Assembly (NCBI RefSeq): GCF_028649395.1
Contig: NZ_JAQSUW010000017.1
Span: 256,116-320,115, forward strand
DNA length: 64,000 bases
From: Pseudomonas sp. Gutcm_11s
GTDB taxonomy: Bacteria; Pseudomonadota; Gammaproteobacteria; Pseudomonadales; Pseudomonadaceae
Direction: 5' to 3'
The position numbers were made by a program, and so were the translations under genes. Below, piece after piece: positions 25,659 through 34,318 of the stretch. Position 1 is the stretch's first letter. Every line of letters begins with the position of its first letter. The notes below the pieces were generated by a model that was not told the DNA's origin, searched no databases, and saw only the letters and a list, made by a program, of their open reading frames with translations.

Positions 25659-26531
25659 TTATTCCTCATCGCCAGCAGACTTCAGACGGGACAGACGCGC
25701 TTCGCTCCACTGCTTGAGCAGCAGGATGACCAGCGCGAGCAGCAGCAGCAGGCTGGCGACGCTGAAGGCGGCGACGTGGTTGTATTCGTTGTAGAGGATC
25801 TCGACGTGCAGCGGCAGGGTGTTGGTGACGCCGCGGATGTGGCCGGAGACCACCGACACCGCGCCGAACTCGCCCATGGCCCGCGCGGTGCACAGCACCA
25901 CGCCGTAGATCAGGCCCCATTTGATGTTCGGCAGGGTCACGTGCCAGAACATCTGCCAGCCGTTGGCGCCGAGCAGGCGCGCGGCCTCTTCCTCCTGGGT
26001 GCCCTGCTCCTGCATCAGCGGGATCAGTTCGCGGGCGACGAAGGGGAAGGTGACGAACAGGGTGGCCAGGACGATGCCGGGCACGGCGAAGACGATCTGG
26101 ATGTCGTGGTCGGACAACCACGGGCCGAGCCAGCCCTGGGCGCCGAACATCAGCACGTAGATCAGACCGGCGATCACCGGCGACACCGAGAACGGCAGGT
26201 CGATCAGGGTCACCAGCACGCTCTTGCCGCGGAACTCGAACTTGGTCACGCACCAGGCGGCGGACACGCCGAACACCACGTTGAGCGGTACCGAGATGGC
26301 CACGGCGATCAGCGTCAGCTTCAGCGCGGCGATGGCGTCAGGCTCAATAATGGCCTCGAAGAAGGTACCGAAGCCGAGCTTCAGCGCCTCGCTGAGGACC
26401 ACGTAGAGCGGCAGCAGAAGGAACAGGGCGAAGGCCAGCCAGGCCAGGCCGATGAGGACGCGGCGGCCGAGCACGTTGCCACGGCGGGACGCATTGGCGG
26501 CAGCTGCCGCAGTCAGGGATGCACTAGACAT
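25659..26531 (-). CDS. cysW: Sulfate ABC transporter permease
   Basis: 290 residues with about six membrane segments and the ABC-permease EAA loop (EEEAARLLGANGWQMFWHVTLPNIKWGLIYG). The mid-sequence motif ARAMGEFGAVSVVSGHIRG is typical of CysW. It pairs with CysT to form the inner membrane channel for sulfate and thiosulfate. It lies 10 bp downstream of cysT. Confidence 0.95.
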   Translation of the reverse strand: MSSASLTAAAAANASRRGNVLGRRVLIGLAWLAFALFLLLPLYVVLSEALKLGFGTFFEAIIEPDAIAALKLTLIAVAISVPLNVVFGVSAAWCVTKFEFRGKSVLVTLIDLPFSVSPVIAGLIYVLMFGAQGWLGPWLSDHDIQIVFAVPGIVLATLFVTFPFVARELIPLMQEQGTQEEEAARLLGANGWQMFWHVTLPNIKWGLIYGVVLCTARAMGEFGAVSVVSGHIRGVTNTLPLHVEILYNEYNHVAAFSVASLLLLLALVILLLKQWSEARLSRLKSAGDEE

Positions 26532-26541
26532 GGCGGGCTCC

Positions 26542-27360
26542 TCAAGGCCTCTCGATACGGCGCTGCAGCAGGTTGATCAGCAGCAGCAGGACGAAGGACA
26601 CCACCAGCATCAGCACGCCGATGGCGGTGGCGCCGGTGTAGTCGTACTGATCGAGCTTGACCATGATCAGCAGTGGCAGGATCTCGGTCTTCATCGGCAT
26701 GTTGCCGGCGATGAAGATCACCGAGCCGTACTCGCCGACGCCACGGGCGAAGGCCAGGGCGAAGCCGGTCAGCCAGGCTGGCAGCAGTGCCGGCACGAGG
26801 ATGTGGCGGAACACCTGCAGCGGCTTGGCGCCCAGACAGGCGGCGGCTTCCTCGACTTCACGCGGGATGTCGGCCAGCACCGGCTGCACGGTACGCACCA
26901 CGAACGGCAGGGTGACGAAGGTCAGTGCCAGGGTGATGCCGAGCGGGGTGTAGGCGATCTTGAAGCCGAGGTCGGTGGCGAACTGGCCGACCAGGCCGGA
27001 CGGCGCGTACAGCGCGGTCAGGGCGATACCGGCGACCGCGGTGGGCAGGGCGAACGGCAGGTCGATCATCGCCTCGATGATCTTGCGCCCGGGGAAGCGG
27101 TAGCGCACCAGTACCCAGGCCAGCAGGGTACCGATCACACCGTTGACCAGGGCGGCGGCGAAGGCGGTGCCGAACGACAGCTTGAGTGCGGCGAGCACTC
27201 GGGGCGCGCTGATGATGTTCCAGAACTGCGTCCAGGTGAGGTCGAAGGTCTTGATGAACATGGCAGCCAGGGGAATCAGCACCAACAGGCTGAGGTACAC
27301 CAAGGTGTAGCCCAGCGTCAGCCCGAAGCCGGGTATGACGGGGGAGATACGGCGTGACAT
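26542..27360 (-). CDS. cysT: Sulfate ABC transporter permease
   Basis: 272 residues with about six membrane segments. The opening VIPGFGLTLGYTLVYLSLLVLIPLAAMFIKTF and the EAA loop EVEEAAACLGAKPLQVFRHILVPALLPA are those of CysT (also called CysU). The ATG at 27360 has AAAGGACA upstream; an extended start eleven codons earlier is less likely. It is followed by cysW and preceded by sbp. Confidence 0.95.
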   Translation of the reverse strand: MSRRISPVIPGFGLTLGYTLVYLSLLVLIPLAAMFIKTFDLTWTQFWNIISAPRVLAALKLSFGTAFAAALVNGVIGTLLAWVLVRYRFPGRKIIEAMIDLPFALPTAVAGIALTALYAPSGLVGQFATDLGFKIAYTPLGITLALTFVTLPFVVRTVQPVLADIPREVEEAAACLGAKPLQVFRHILVPALLPAWLTGFALAFARGVGEYGSVIFIAGNMPMKTEILPLLIMVKLDQYDYTGATAIGVLMLVVSFVLLLLINLLQRRIERP

Positions 27361-27442
27361 TGTCTGTCCTTTATCTGCCTGGTTGTTGAGCAATCAGGAT
27401 GCTCGGAAAGGTGGCGGGGCCACCGCTTCCTTGTCGCAACGA

Positions 27443-27464
27443 AGGGAAGCCGAGGCTTCCCTTG
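27443..27464 (-). other. Perfect hairpin between sbp and cysT
   Basis: A 10-bp perfect inverted repeat (AAGGGAAGCC/GGCTTCCCTT) with a 2-nt centre and no T-run lies between sbp and cysT. It may stabilise the abundant sbp message or cause partial termination. Confidence 0.6.
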
Positions 27465-27518
27465 CGTTATCTGCAGTCGGGCCGGGGATTCTAACCCCTG
27501 TCGGCCCGCGGCATGGAC

Positions 27519-28517
27519 TTACTGAGCTTGGTAGATCTGGTCGAACACGCCGCCGTCGTTGAAGAACTTCGGCTGAGCGCTCTTCCAGCCACCGAAATCG
27601 CTGTCGATGGTGACCAGCTTCAGGTTGGGGAACTGCTTGGTGAACTCGGCGGCGACCTTCTCGTCACGCGGACGGTAGAAGTTCTTCGCGGCGATGCGCT
27701 GGCCTTCCTCGCTGTACAGGTACTGCAGGTAGGCGGTGGCGATTTCGCGGGTGCCTTTCTTGTCGACGTTCTTGTCGACCACGGCCACCGGCGGCTCGGC
27801 CAGGATGGACAGGCTCGGCGCGACGATTTCGAACTGGTCGCCACCTTGTTCCTTCAGGGCCAGGAAGGCTTCGTTTTCCCAGGCCAGCAGCACGTCGCCG
27901 ATCTTGTTGTTGACGAAGGTGATGGTCGAGCCGCGGGCGCCGGTGTCCAGTACCGGTACGTGCTTGTACAGCTCCTGCACGTATTCCTGCGCCTTGGCTT
28001 CGCTACCGTATTGCTGCTTGGCCCAGGCCCAGGCGGCCAGGAAGTTCCAGCGAGCGCCGCCGGAGGTCTTCGGGTTCGGGGTGATGACTTCCACGCCGTC
28101 CTTGGTCAGGTCGGCCCAGTCCTTGATGCCTTTCGGGTTGCCCTTGCGCACCAGGAACACGATGGTCGAGGTATAGGGAGTGCTGGACTGCGGCAGGCGG
28201 GACTGCCAGTCCTCGGGGATCAGTTTGCCCAGCTTGTTCAGTTCGTCGATGTCGCCGGCCAGGGCCAGGGTCACCACGTCGGCCTTGAGGCCGTCGATCA
28301 CGGCGCGCGCCTGCTTGCCGGAGCCACCGTGCGACTGCTGCACGGTCACGGCTTCGTGGCCCTTGGCCTGCCAGTACTTGTTAAAGGCGGCGTTGTATTC
28401 CTGATACAGCTCGCGGGTCGGGTCGTAGGACACGTTGAGCAGTTCGCTGGCGGCAGCGGCCTGGCCGGCGAACAGGGCGGAGGCCAGGGCGGCCAGAGCG
28501 AAACGGCGAATGGACAT
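27519..28517 (-). CDS. sbp: Periplasmic sulfate-binding protein
   Basis: 332 residues with a signal peptide (MSIRRFALAALASALFAGQAAA) and the sulfate-binding opening SELLNVSYDPTRELYQEYNAAF. Anion-binding and family motifs are VQQSHGGSGKQARAVIDGLKADVVTLALAGDID and NPKTSGGARWNFLAAWAWA. It delivers sulfate to CysTWA. oscA lies upstream and cysT downstream, all on the minus strand. A second sbp copy is at 41293-42285. Confidence 0.95.
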   Translation of the reverse strand: MSIRRFALAALASALFAGQAAAASELLNVSYDPTRELYQEYNAAFNKYWQAKGHEAVTVQQSHGGSGKQARAVIDGLKADVVTLALAGDIDELNKLGKLIPEDWQSRLPQSSTPYTSTIVFLVRKGNPKGIKDWADLTKDGVEVITPNPKTSGGARWNFLAAWAWAKQQYGSEAKAQEYVQELYKHVPVLDTGARGSTITFVNNKIGDVLLAWENEAFLALKEQGGDQFEIVAPSLSILAEPPVAVVDKNVDKKGTREIATAYLQYLYSEEGQRIAAKNFYRPRDEKVAAEFTKQFPNLKLVTIDSDFGGWKSAQPKFFNDGGVFDQIYQAQ

Positions 28518-28624
28518 GGTGCTACTCCTGAATACTCGAATGTTGTTCTTGGGTGTTGGCGTTCTGGTTGTTGCCCCGGCCGGCGCCTGGTGCTCGCGCG
28601 GCCGTTGCAGGAGATGCTCGGTGA

Positions 28625-28807
28625 TCAGGCCGGCTTGCCGTGCTGGGCTTGCAGGCGGAATTTTTCCTTGCGTTCGATCTGCACCACCTGACCGTTGTGG
28701 ACGGTGATCTCGACGGCGCCGAAGCGCAGGTTGTGCAGGGCGGACTGGATTTCGCGCAGGATGCTGGCTTCTTCCTGGCCTTCGACGCTTCTGAGAGTGG
28801 CGCTCAT
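28625..28807 (-). CDS. oscA: OscA/YezD family small protein
   Basis: A 60-residue protein of the DUF2292/YezD family (EIQSALHNLRFGAVEITVHNGQVVQIERKEKFRL). The homologue in Pseudomonas corrugata, OscA, lies upstream of sbp and is needed for use of organosulfur compounds and chromate tolerance. The same order occurs here. AGGAG lies 7 nt before the ATG. It is probably the first gene of the sulfate uptake operon; the molecular function is unknown. Confidence 0.85.
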   Translation of the reverse strand: MSATLRSVEGQEEASILREIQSALHNLRFGAVEITVHNGQVVQIERKEKFRLQAQHGKPA

Positions 28808-28877
28808 GATCTGCTCCTATGAATGGGGCCCGAGGTGGGCGTGGAGCGGATAGTAGGGGGAGATGATTTAGGCTTAA

Positions 28878-28907
28878 AAAGAATATTTAACGATTTATTT
28901 ATTCTTT
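28878..28907 (-). promoter_or_regulatory. AT-rich inverted repeat upstream of oscA-sbp-cysTWA
   Basis: The arms AAAGAATA and TATTCTTT are separated by 14 nt, in an AT-rich island about 70-100 bp upstream of the oscA ATG. The right arm is part of a 13-base word (TTATTTATTCTTT) that recurs exactly upstream of lsfA. It is a candidate CysB-type sulfur-starvation site; the protein is inferred. Confidence 0.5.
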
Positions 28908-29087
28908 ATTGATATATGTCGATGTTGATACCGCAGAATTTCACTCGGGTTCCCGTCGCTTAAATGCGGAACTCAAATTCCTGCCGCTCGTCACAAGCAG
29001 GCTTTCCAGGCATCGCCAGCGGTGCGCTGGCGCGCATAGTCTGTAGCCATGAACCCAGTAGCGATGAATCTCACGAGGCGGCGTCCG

Positions 29088-30056
29088 ATGGACGACAACG
29101 AGCAGGCTCCCAGCGAGCTGGAGACCCTGACCCTGGCGCTGTTGCACAGCCGGGGTGAGGTCGAGCGCCTGCGCGAACGCGAACTGCTGGTCAGCAGCCT
29201 GCTGGCCAGCGTCAATGCCGTGCTGTGGGCCTTCGACTGGGAACAGCAGAAGATGGTCTACGTCAGCCCGGCCTACGAGCAGGTCTTCGGTCGCAGCGCT
29301 GCGCTGTTGCTGGCTGACTTCGGCGAGTGGCGCAACAGCATCTACCCGGACGACATGGAGTACGCCGAGCAGAGCTTGCAATCGGTGCTCGAGGTCGGCT
29401 CGGTGGAGCAGCGCGAGTACCGCATCATCCGCAACGATGGCGAGGTGCGCTGGCTCAGCGACAAGTGCTTCATCAGCCCGCCCAACCTGTTCGGTGGGCA
29501 GTCGCTGATCGTCGGCATCGCCGAGGACATCACCGAGAAGAAGGCCCTGCAGAGCGAACTGCATCGCCTGGCCACCAGCGACGTACTGACCGGCGCGAGC
29601 AACCGCCGCTATTTCTTCGAGCAGGCCGAGCAGCTATTCGCCGAGGCCCAGGCCAACAGCCGGCCGCTGGCCTTCCTGCTGCTGGACATCGACGACTTCA
29701 AGAAGATCAACGACGGCCACGGCCACCAGATGGGCGACCGCGTGCTGCAGCGCGTGGCTCACTGTGGCTCCTACGTGGTGCGGCGTGACGACCTGTTCGG
29801 GCGGATCGGCGGCGAGGAGTTCGCGGTGATCTTCCCCAACTGCGATGCGGCGCAGGCGCGCCAGGTTGCCGAACGCCTGCAGCGCGAGGTGCAGCGTTTG
29901 CAGTTCCCGGCCGACGAGGGCAGCTTCGGTGTGACCATCAGCCAGGGCATCACCGTGCTCGGCGAGGGCGACGAACTGGACGATCTCTACGCCCGCGCGG
30001 ATGCGGCCATGTACCAGGCCAAGCGCCAGGGCAAGGACTGCATCGTTCTGGGGTGA
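29088..30056 (+). CDS. PAS-GGDEF diguanylate cyclase
   Basis: 322 residues. A short coiled N-terminus (LALLHSRGEVERLRERELL) leads to a PAS domain (about 40-150; AVLWAFDWEQQKMVYVSPAYEQVFGRS) and a GGDEF domain. The GGEEF active-site motif is intact (GRIGGEEFAVIF), so c-di-GMP synthesis is likely. There is no membrane segment. The start could be ATG 29049, but ATG 29088 follows a GAGG at suitable distance. It stands alone between two AT-rich sulfur-type promoter regions. Confidence 0.9.
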   Translation: MDDNEQAPSELETLTLALLHSRGEVERLRERELLVSSLLASVNAVLWAFDWEQQKMVYVSPAYEQVFGRSAALLLADFGEWRNSIYPDDMEYAEQSLQSVLEVGSVEQREYRIIRNDGEVRWLSDKCFISPPNLFGGQSLIVGIAEDITEKKALQSELHRLATSDVLTGASNRRYFFEQAEQLFAEAQANSRPLAFLLLDIDDFKKINDGHGHQMGDRVLQRVAHCGSYVVRRDDLFGRIGGEEFAVIFPNCDAAQARQVAERLQREVQRLQFPADEGSFGVTISQGITVLGEGDELDDLYARADAAMYQAKRQGKDCIVLG

Positions 30057-30067
30057 AATTCGCTTAA

Positions 30068-30095
30068 AGGAATAAGCAAATGAATTCTTATTCCT
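30068..30095 (+). promoter_or_regulatory. GAATAA inverted repeat upstream of the hydrolase-sigma-54 activator genes
   Basis: A perfect 9-bp inverted repeat (AGGAATAAG/CTTATTCCT, 10-nt centre) lies about 60-87 bp before the hydrolase ATG. It shares the GAATAA core with sites at oscA and lsfA. It could form a weak hairpin after the GGDEF gene, but it lacks a T-run. Confidence 0.5.
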
Positions 30096-30154
30096 TAACA
30101 CTCGATTGATCCCTGCCTAGACTGGCCTCCGGAACGTTTTGAAGGAGGCCCACC

Positions 30155-30736
30155 ATGGCCAGCCAGACCACCAGTTACCTGATCCTGCCGGGATGGCAGG
30201 GTTCGCCGGACGACCATTGGCAGAGCCACTGGCAGCGCAGCCTGCCGAACGCCAGCCGGGTCGAGCAGGCGGACTGGAACAATCCCGATCCGCACAACTG
30301 GGTCGCCGCTGTCGAACAGCGCGTCGTCGCTTCTCGCGGCCCGCTGATCCTGGTGGCGCACAGCCTCGGCTGCATCACCGTGGCGCGCTGGGCCGAGCAG
30401 GCCCCGCTGAGCTCGCTGCGCAAGGTGCGTGGCGCCCTGCTGGTGGCGCCGGCGGACGTCGAGCGCGCCAACTGCCCCGAAGCGCTGCAAGGCTTCGCCC
30501 CGGTCTCCCGCGAGTTGCTGCCGTTCCCCAGCCTGCTGGTGGGCTCGGACAACGACCACGCCGCCAGCGCCGCCCGTGCCCTGCAGATGGCCCGCGACTG
30601 GGGTGCCCAGGCCGCCATTCTGCCCGGTGCCGGGCACATCAACGTGAAGTCCGGCCACCAGCGCTGGGAACAGGGCTTCGCCTACCTGTACCGCCTGCAG
30701 CGGCAGATCGAGCAGCTGGAGCGCCTACGCGCATGA
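30155..30736 (+). CDS. RBBP9/YdeN-type alpha/beta hydrolase
   Basis: 193 residues of the small serine hydrolase family. Landmarks are the opening LILPGWQGSPDDHWQSHW, the nucleophile elbow AHSLGCITVARWA (Ser within HSLG), an Asp in VGSDNDHAA and a His in GAGHINVKSGHQRWEQG, giving a complete Ser-Asp-His triad. A strong AAGGAGG site precedes the ATG. It is followed by a sigma-54 activator gene 101 bp downstream. The sulfur-type palindrome upstream suggests expression under sulfur limitation. The substrate is unknown. Confidence 0.9.
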   Translation: MASQTTSYLILPGWQGSPDDHWQSHWQRSLPNASRVEQADWNNPDPHNWVAAVEQRVVASRGPLILVAHSLGCITVARWAEQAPLSSLRKVRGALLVAPADVERANCPEALQGFAPVSRELLPFPSLLVGSDNDHAASAARALQMARDWGAQAAILPGAGHINVKSGHQRWEQGFAYLYRLQRQIEQLERLRA

Positions 30737-30837
30737 GCTCCTGTCCCCGCGTGTCGCGCCTGCGCGCGCGGCGACACCACCCCATTCCCATCTGAGCCGC
30801 CGCTCGGCGCCGGCTCACCTCGACAAGAGATTGCCCC

Positions 30838-31746
30838 ATGAGCCGCCCCGCCTCCCCCCAGCAGGCCCTGCTGACCTTTGCCGATACCGAGAAGAGCCCG
30901 CTGAGCATCCGCGCCAAGGCGCTGGTGTTCGTCGACCCGCGTTCGCGCCAGCTGCGCGAGCGGGCCAATGCCCTGGCCGCGGCCGAATTGCCGGTGCTGA
31001 TCAGCGGCGAGACTGGCACCGGCAAGGAGCTGCTGGCCCGCCATATCCACCGCGAGAGCGAGCGCGGTGGTCTGTTCGTCGCCGTCAGCTGCGGCGCCAT
31101 CAGCCCGCAGTGGGGCGAGGCCGAGCTGTTCGGCCATGCCGCCGGTGCCTATTCCGGTGCTGCCAGCAGCCGCGCCGGCTGGTTCGGCTCGGCCAACGGC
31201 GGCACTCTCTATCTGGACGAGATCGGCGACCTGCCGCTGGCGCTGCAGGACAAGCTGCTGGCCGCCTTGGAAACCCGCGAGGTGCTGCGGGTCGGCAGCG
31301 CCCACGCCACGCCTGTGCAGGTACGCTTGGTGGCGGCCACCAGCATCGACCTGGCCCAGGCGGTGGCCGCCGGCAAGTTCAACGAGCGGCTGTTCCACTA
31401 CCTCGACGAAGGTCGCCTGCCGCTGCCGGCCCTGCGCGAGCGCCCCGGCGACATCCTGCCGCTGGCCGAATACTTCCTCGGCATCTACGCCCAGCGCCTG
31501 GGCCTGGCCATTCCGCAGATCGGCGCGGCCGCCCAGGCGGCGCTGGAGAGCCATCCCTGGCACGGCAACACCCGTGAGCTGGAGAACGTCATCCACTTCG
31601 CCCTGCTGGTCAGCGGCGACGAGGAGATCCTGCCGCAGCACCTCAACCTGCCGGTGGAGGCGCCACTGCAGAGCATCGAACGGCAGCTGGTGCTGCTCGG
31701 TGCCGCGGAGCGCGCGCGGCTGCAGGCGCTGCTCGCCACCGGCTGA
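30838..31746 (+). CDS. Sigma-54 interaction (AAA+) regulator without a DNA-binding domain
   Basis: 302 residues, close to SfnR-type activators of sulfone use. The AAA+ domain is complete: Walker A GETGTGKE (57-64), Walker B TLYLDEIGD (123-131), arginine-finger region LRERPGDILPL and sensor-2 NTRELENVIHF. The sigma-54 contact loop is GAYSGA (103-108) instead of GAFTGA. The protein stops after ERARLQALLATG with no Fis-type HTH, which family members of about 360 residues carry. No HTH is found in another frame downstream. It may act from solution or through a partner. It follows the hydrolase gene. Confidence 0.88.
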   Translation: MSRPASPQQALLTFADTEKSPLSIRAKALVFVDPRSRQLRERANALAAAELPVLISGETGTGKELLARHIHRESERGGLFVAVSCGAISPQWGEAELFGHAAGAYSGAASSRAGWFGSANGGTLYLDEIGDLPLALQDKLLAALETREVLRVGSAHATPVQVRLVAATSIDLAQAVAAGKFNERLFHYLDEGRLPLPALRERPGDILPLAEYFLGIYAQRLGLAIPQIGAAAQAALESHPWHGNTRELENVIHFALLVSGDEEILPQHLNLPVEAPLQSIERQLVLLGAAERARLQALLATG

Positions 31747-31750
31747 ATGC

Positions 31751-31784
31751 AAAAGCGGGAGCCGCCCTGTCGGACGACTCCCGC
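31751..31784 (-). terminator. Probable terminator of the SfnB-like gene
   Basis: A 7-bp stem (GCGGGAG/CTCCCGC, 16-nt loop) is followed by four T residues on the minus strand, between two convergent genes. The long loop makes it modest. Confidence 0.5.
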
Positions 31785-31797
31785 CACTAGCGCAGGC

Positions 31798-33018
31798 TCA
31801 GGAATACAGCGAAGGCGTCGGCGGCAGTCCGCTGGTCAGCCACTGGCCGATGTCGCGCACCTTGTAGTCCAGCGGGTCGTGCAGGCTGTGCACCCGCACG
31901 TTGCGCCAGAAGCGGTCGAAGCCGTAGCGCGAGGCGGTAGAGCGGGCGCCCATGGTCTCGAACACCTGGCTGGTGATCTCCAGCGCCGCGCGCGCCGAGG
32001 CGACCCGTGCCTCGGCGATCAGCAGCGCCACCTCACCACGTTCAGCGGTGCCCAGCGCCGGCTTGTCCCAGGCCTGCTGCAGGCGTTCGGCGGCCAGCTC
32101 GGCCTGCAGCAGGGCGCCGCGATAGAGCAGCCACAGCTCGCCATAACGCTTCTGGATGAAGGGATCTTCCACAGCCGCCTCGACACCGGCGCCGGCCCAC
32201 GGCCGGGCCTGTTCGCGCACATAGCGTAGCGCGCCGTCCAGTGCGCCCTGGGCATTGCCCAGGTAGAGCTGGGTGAGGATCAGCTGCGAGACGCAGACTC
32301 GCAGGCTGCTGCGCGGGCTCTGTCCGCCGGAGAGGAGCAGCTCGTCGCGGTCGACGAAGACGTTCTCGAACTGCACCGTGCCGCTGTCGGTCTGGCGCTG
32401 GCCGAAGGCGTCCCAGTCGTCATTGATGGCCAGGCCTTCGCGCTGCGCCGGCAGCACGACGAAGACCCGCTCGCTGGGGCCGCGTGGCGCACTGATCACC
32501 AGTGCATCGGCACCCAGGGCGCCGGAGCAGAACGACTTGCGGCCGTTCAGCTCGAAGTGCTCCTCGCGCGCATCGAGGCTCAGGCCCAGGTCGCGGCCAT
32601 TGGTGGCGTTGCCCCAGAACCAGCGCTCGCGCACCGCGCGGGTCAGCCAGTGGCGCTGCTGCTCGGCGCTGCCGTGCAGGAGGATGGTCGCCACCTGCAG
32701 GTGGTTGAAGGCGAACAGGTGGGCCAGCGAGCTGTCGGCGGCGGCCAGGTGACGAACGATGCGGTAGATATCCGGCCACGACTTGCCCTGGCCATCGAAG
32801 CGCTGCGGGATGGCCAGGCTGAGCAGGCCGCTGTCGCGGATCAGCTCGCGCTCGGCCTGTGCATGGCCGCCCTGGCGGTCACGCGCTACCGCGCTCTCGC
32901 CGAGCTTGCGCGCCAGGCGCTCGACCTTGGTGGTGAGGTTGCCGAAGTCGATGGGGAACAGCCGCGCATCGAGCAGCGTCTCGGCGTTGGGGTGCAGTTG
33001 CCGGGCTTCACTGGGCAT
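31798..33018 (-). CDS. SfnB/DszC-like acyl-CoA dehydrogenase-fold flavoenzyme
   Basis: 406 residues with the acyl-CoA dehydrogenase fold of the flavin-dependent monooxygenases DszC and SfnB. Landmarks are LIRDSGLLSLAIPQRFDGQGKSWPDIYRIVRHLAAADSSLAHLFAFNHL, FWGNATNGRD and VFETMGARSTASRYGFDRFWRNVRVHSLHDPLDYK. It probably uses reduced flavin to oxidise a sulfur compound such as a sulfone. The start at 33018 has GGAGG six bases upstream; the longer frame is less likely. It overlaps the upstream binding-protein gene by 11 bp. Confidence 0.85.
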   Translation of the reverse strand: MPSEARQLHPNAETLLDARLFPIDFGNLTTKVERLARKLGESAVARDRQGGHAQAERELIRDSGLLSLAIPQRFDGQGKSWPDIYRIVRHLAAADSSLAHLFAFNHLQVATILLHGSAEQQRHWLTRAVRERWFWGNATNGRDLGLSLDAREEHFELNGRKSFCSGALGADALVISAPRGPSERVFVVLPAQREGLAINDDWDAFGQRQTDSGTVQFENVFVDRDELLLSGGQSPRSSLRVCVSQLILTQLYLGNAQGALDGALRYVREQARPWAGAGVEAAVEDPFIQKRYGELWLLYRGALLQAELAAERLQQAWDKPALGTAERGEVALLIAEARVASARAALEITSQVFETMGARSTASRYGFDRFWRNVRVHSLHDPLDYKVRDIGQWLTSGLPPTPSLYS

Positions 33019-33982
33019 CGCGAGCCTCCGGCTGCCAGACGGCGACGTCGCTGGCATTCACGCGCTTGGGCAGCAGGCCCTCGGCGAAGAAGGCGTCGGC
33101 GATCTTCTGCTGTTCGGCCAGGCCGTCCTTCTGTACCGGGCGGACTTCATAGCTGCGGCGGCCGTTGGCCTGCTCGACGATGGCGGGGTCGAGGTTGCCC
33201 CACAGCGGGCCGAGGATCTTCGCCGCTTCGGCCGGGTGCGCGCGCAGCCACTCGCCGGCCTTGGCCAGCTCGCCGTAGACGGTCTGCAGCACCTGCGGGT
33301 GTTCCTTGGCGAAGCGGGTGCTGGTCAGGTAATAGCGCTGGTAGCTGGCCAGGCCCTGGCTGCCGGCCAGGGTGCGGGTCGGCAGCTGGCGCTGGGCGGC
33401 GCTGAGGAAGGGCTCCCAGATCACCCAGGCGTCGACCTTGCCGTTCTCGAAGGCGGCGCGGCCGTCGGCGGGCGTCAGGTAGGCCGGCTGGATGTCGCTG
33501 AACTTCAGGTTGGCCTTGGCCAGCGCGGCGATCAGCAGGTAGTGGGCGCCGGCGGCCTTGGTCACCGCCACCTTCTTGCCCTTGAGCTCGGCCAGGCTGT
33601 GCAGCGGCGAGCCTTCGCGCACGATGATCGCCTGGGCAGACGGCGAGGGCGTCTCGCGGGCGAAGTAGGCGAGTTGCGCGCCGGCGGCCTGGGCAAACAC
33701 CGGCACGGTGTCGGCGACGTCCGCGGAAATATCCACATTACCGACGTTGAGCGCTTCGAGCAGCGGCTGGCCGCTGGCGAACTCGTGCCAGCTGACCTTG
33801 ATGTCGTGGGCGGCCAGGGCCTTCTCCAGGTTGCCCTGGCTCTTCAGCAGGCTGATCAGTGTGGAGGACTTCTGGTAGCCGATGCGCAGCGCGGTTTCCG
33901 CCTGGGCGGGTACGGCGGCCAGCAGACTGAGGCTCAGGCCGAGGCCGAGCAGGGTGCGGCGGGATAGGGCATGACGGGACAT
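33008..33982 (-). CDS. SsuA-like periplasmic sulfonate-binding protein
   Basis: 324 residues. A signal peptide with a twin-arginine-like start (MSRHALSRRTLLGLGLSLSLLAAVPAQA) precedes the aliphatic-sulfonate-binding domain (LRIGYQKSSTLISLLKSQGNLEKAL; GKKVAVTKAAGAHYLL; FENGKVDAWVIWEPFLSAAQRQL). The same motifs occur in ssuA at 43820-44782. No permease or ATPase gene follows on this strand, so it may use the transporter encoded at 36728-38301 on the other strand. The start at 33982 gives the normal signal peptide. Confidence 0.9.
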   Translation of the reverse strand: MSRHALSRRTLLGLGLSLSLLAAVPAQAETALRIGYQKSSTLISLLKSQGNLEKALAAHDIKVSWHEFASGQPLLEALNVGNVDISADVADTVPVFAQAAGAQLAYFARETPSPSAQAIIVREGSPLHSLAELKGKKVAVTKAAGAHYLLIAALAKANLKFSDIQPAYLTPADGRAAFENGKVDAWVIWEPFLSAAQRQLPTRTLAGSQGLASYQRYYLTSTRFAKEHPQVLQTVYGELAKAGEWLRAHPAEAAKILGPLWGNLDPAIVEQANGRRSYEVRPVQKDGLAEQQKIADAFFAEGLLPKRVNASDVAVWQPEARDAQ

Positions 33983-34318
33983 GGTGGGGGCTCTCGATAG
34001 GGCGTCCCGGCCATGACGAGGCGGCGGAACACGGAAACTTCGGGGATGGAAGCGAGAAGTCCGGTGGTCCGGTCGGTGCAATCTAGTCGATCTAAAAAAG
34101 CGCCAGCAAATAATTTTCAGGAATTAGCTTATAGACCGCTTGGTCACGATATATTCCTTTTTGTTTCATAAAACTGAAAAATAATTCTTTTTTGGGCTTA
34201 CCAAAATCCCATACATTTGCCGCCAAGCCGGTGCCAGAGCATTGCACTGAGCCGAATAACTACAAGGGGCAAAGCCCCAACGCCCAAAACAGACCAAGAA
34301 AAGTACCTGGAGCACCTC
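33983..34318. promoter_or_regulatory. Divergent AT-rich control region between the SsuA-like gene and the porin
   Basis: A 336-bp gap with no gene. Its middle (34095-34200) is strongly AT-rich and holds ATATTCCTTTTTG (34150-34162) and AATTCTTTTTTGG (34182-34194), the same TTC(C/T)TTT words found at the oscA and lsfA promoters. It should carry promoters in both directions. Confidence 0.5.

Noticed and set aside
31740..31800. A frameshift hiding a C-terminal HTH of the sigma-54 activator
   Set aside because: I looked at the other frames after 31746. They give only shadow sequence of the convergent SfnB-like gene, and a terminator-like hairpin lies there.
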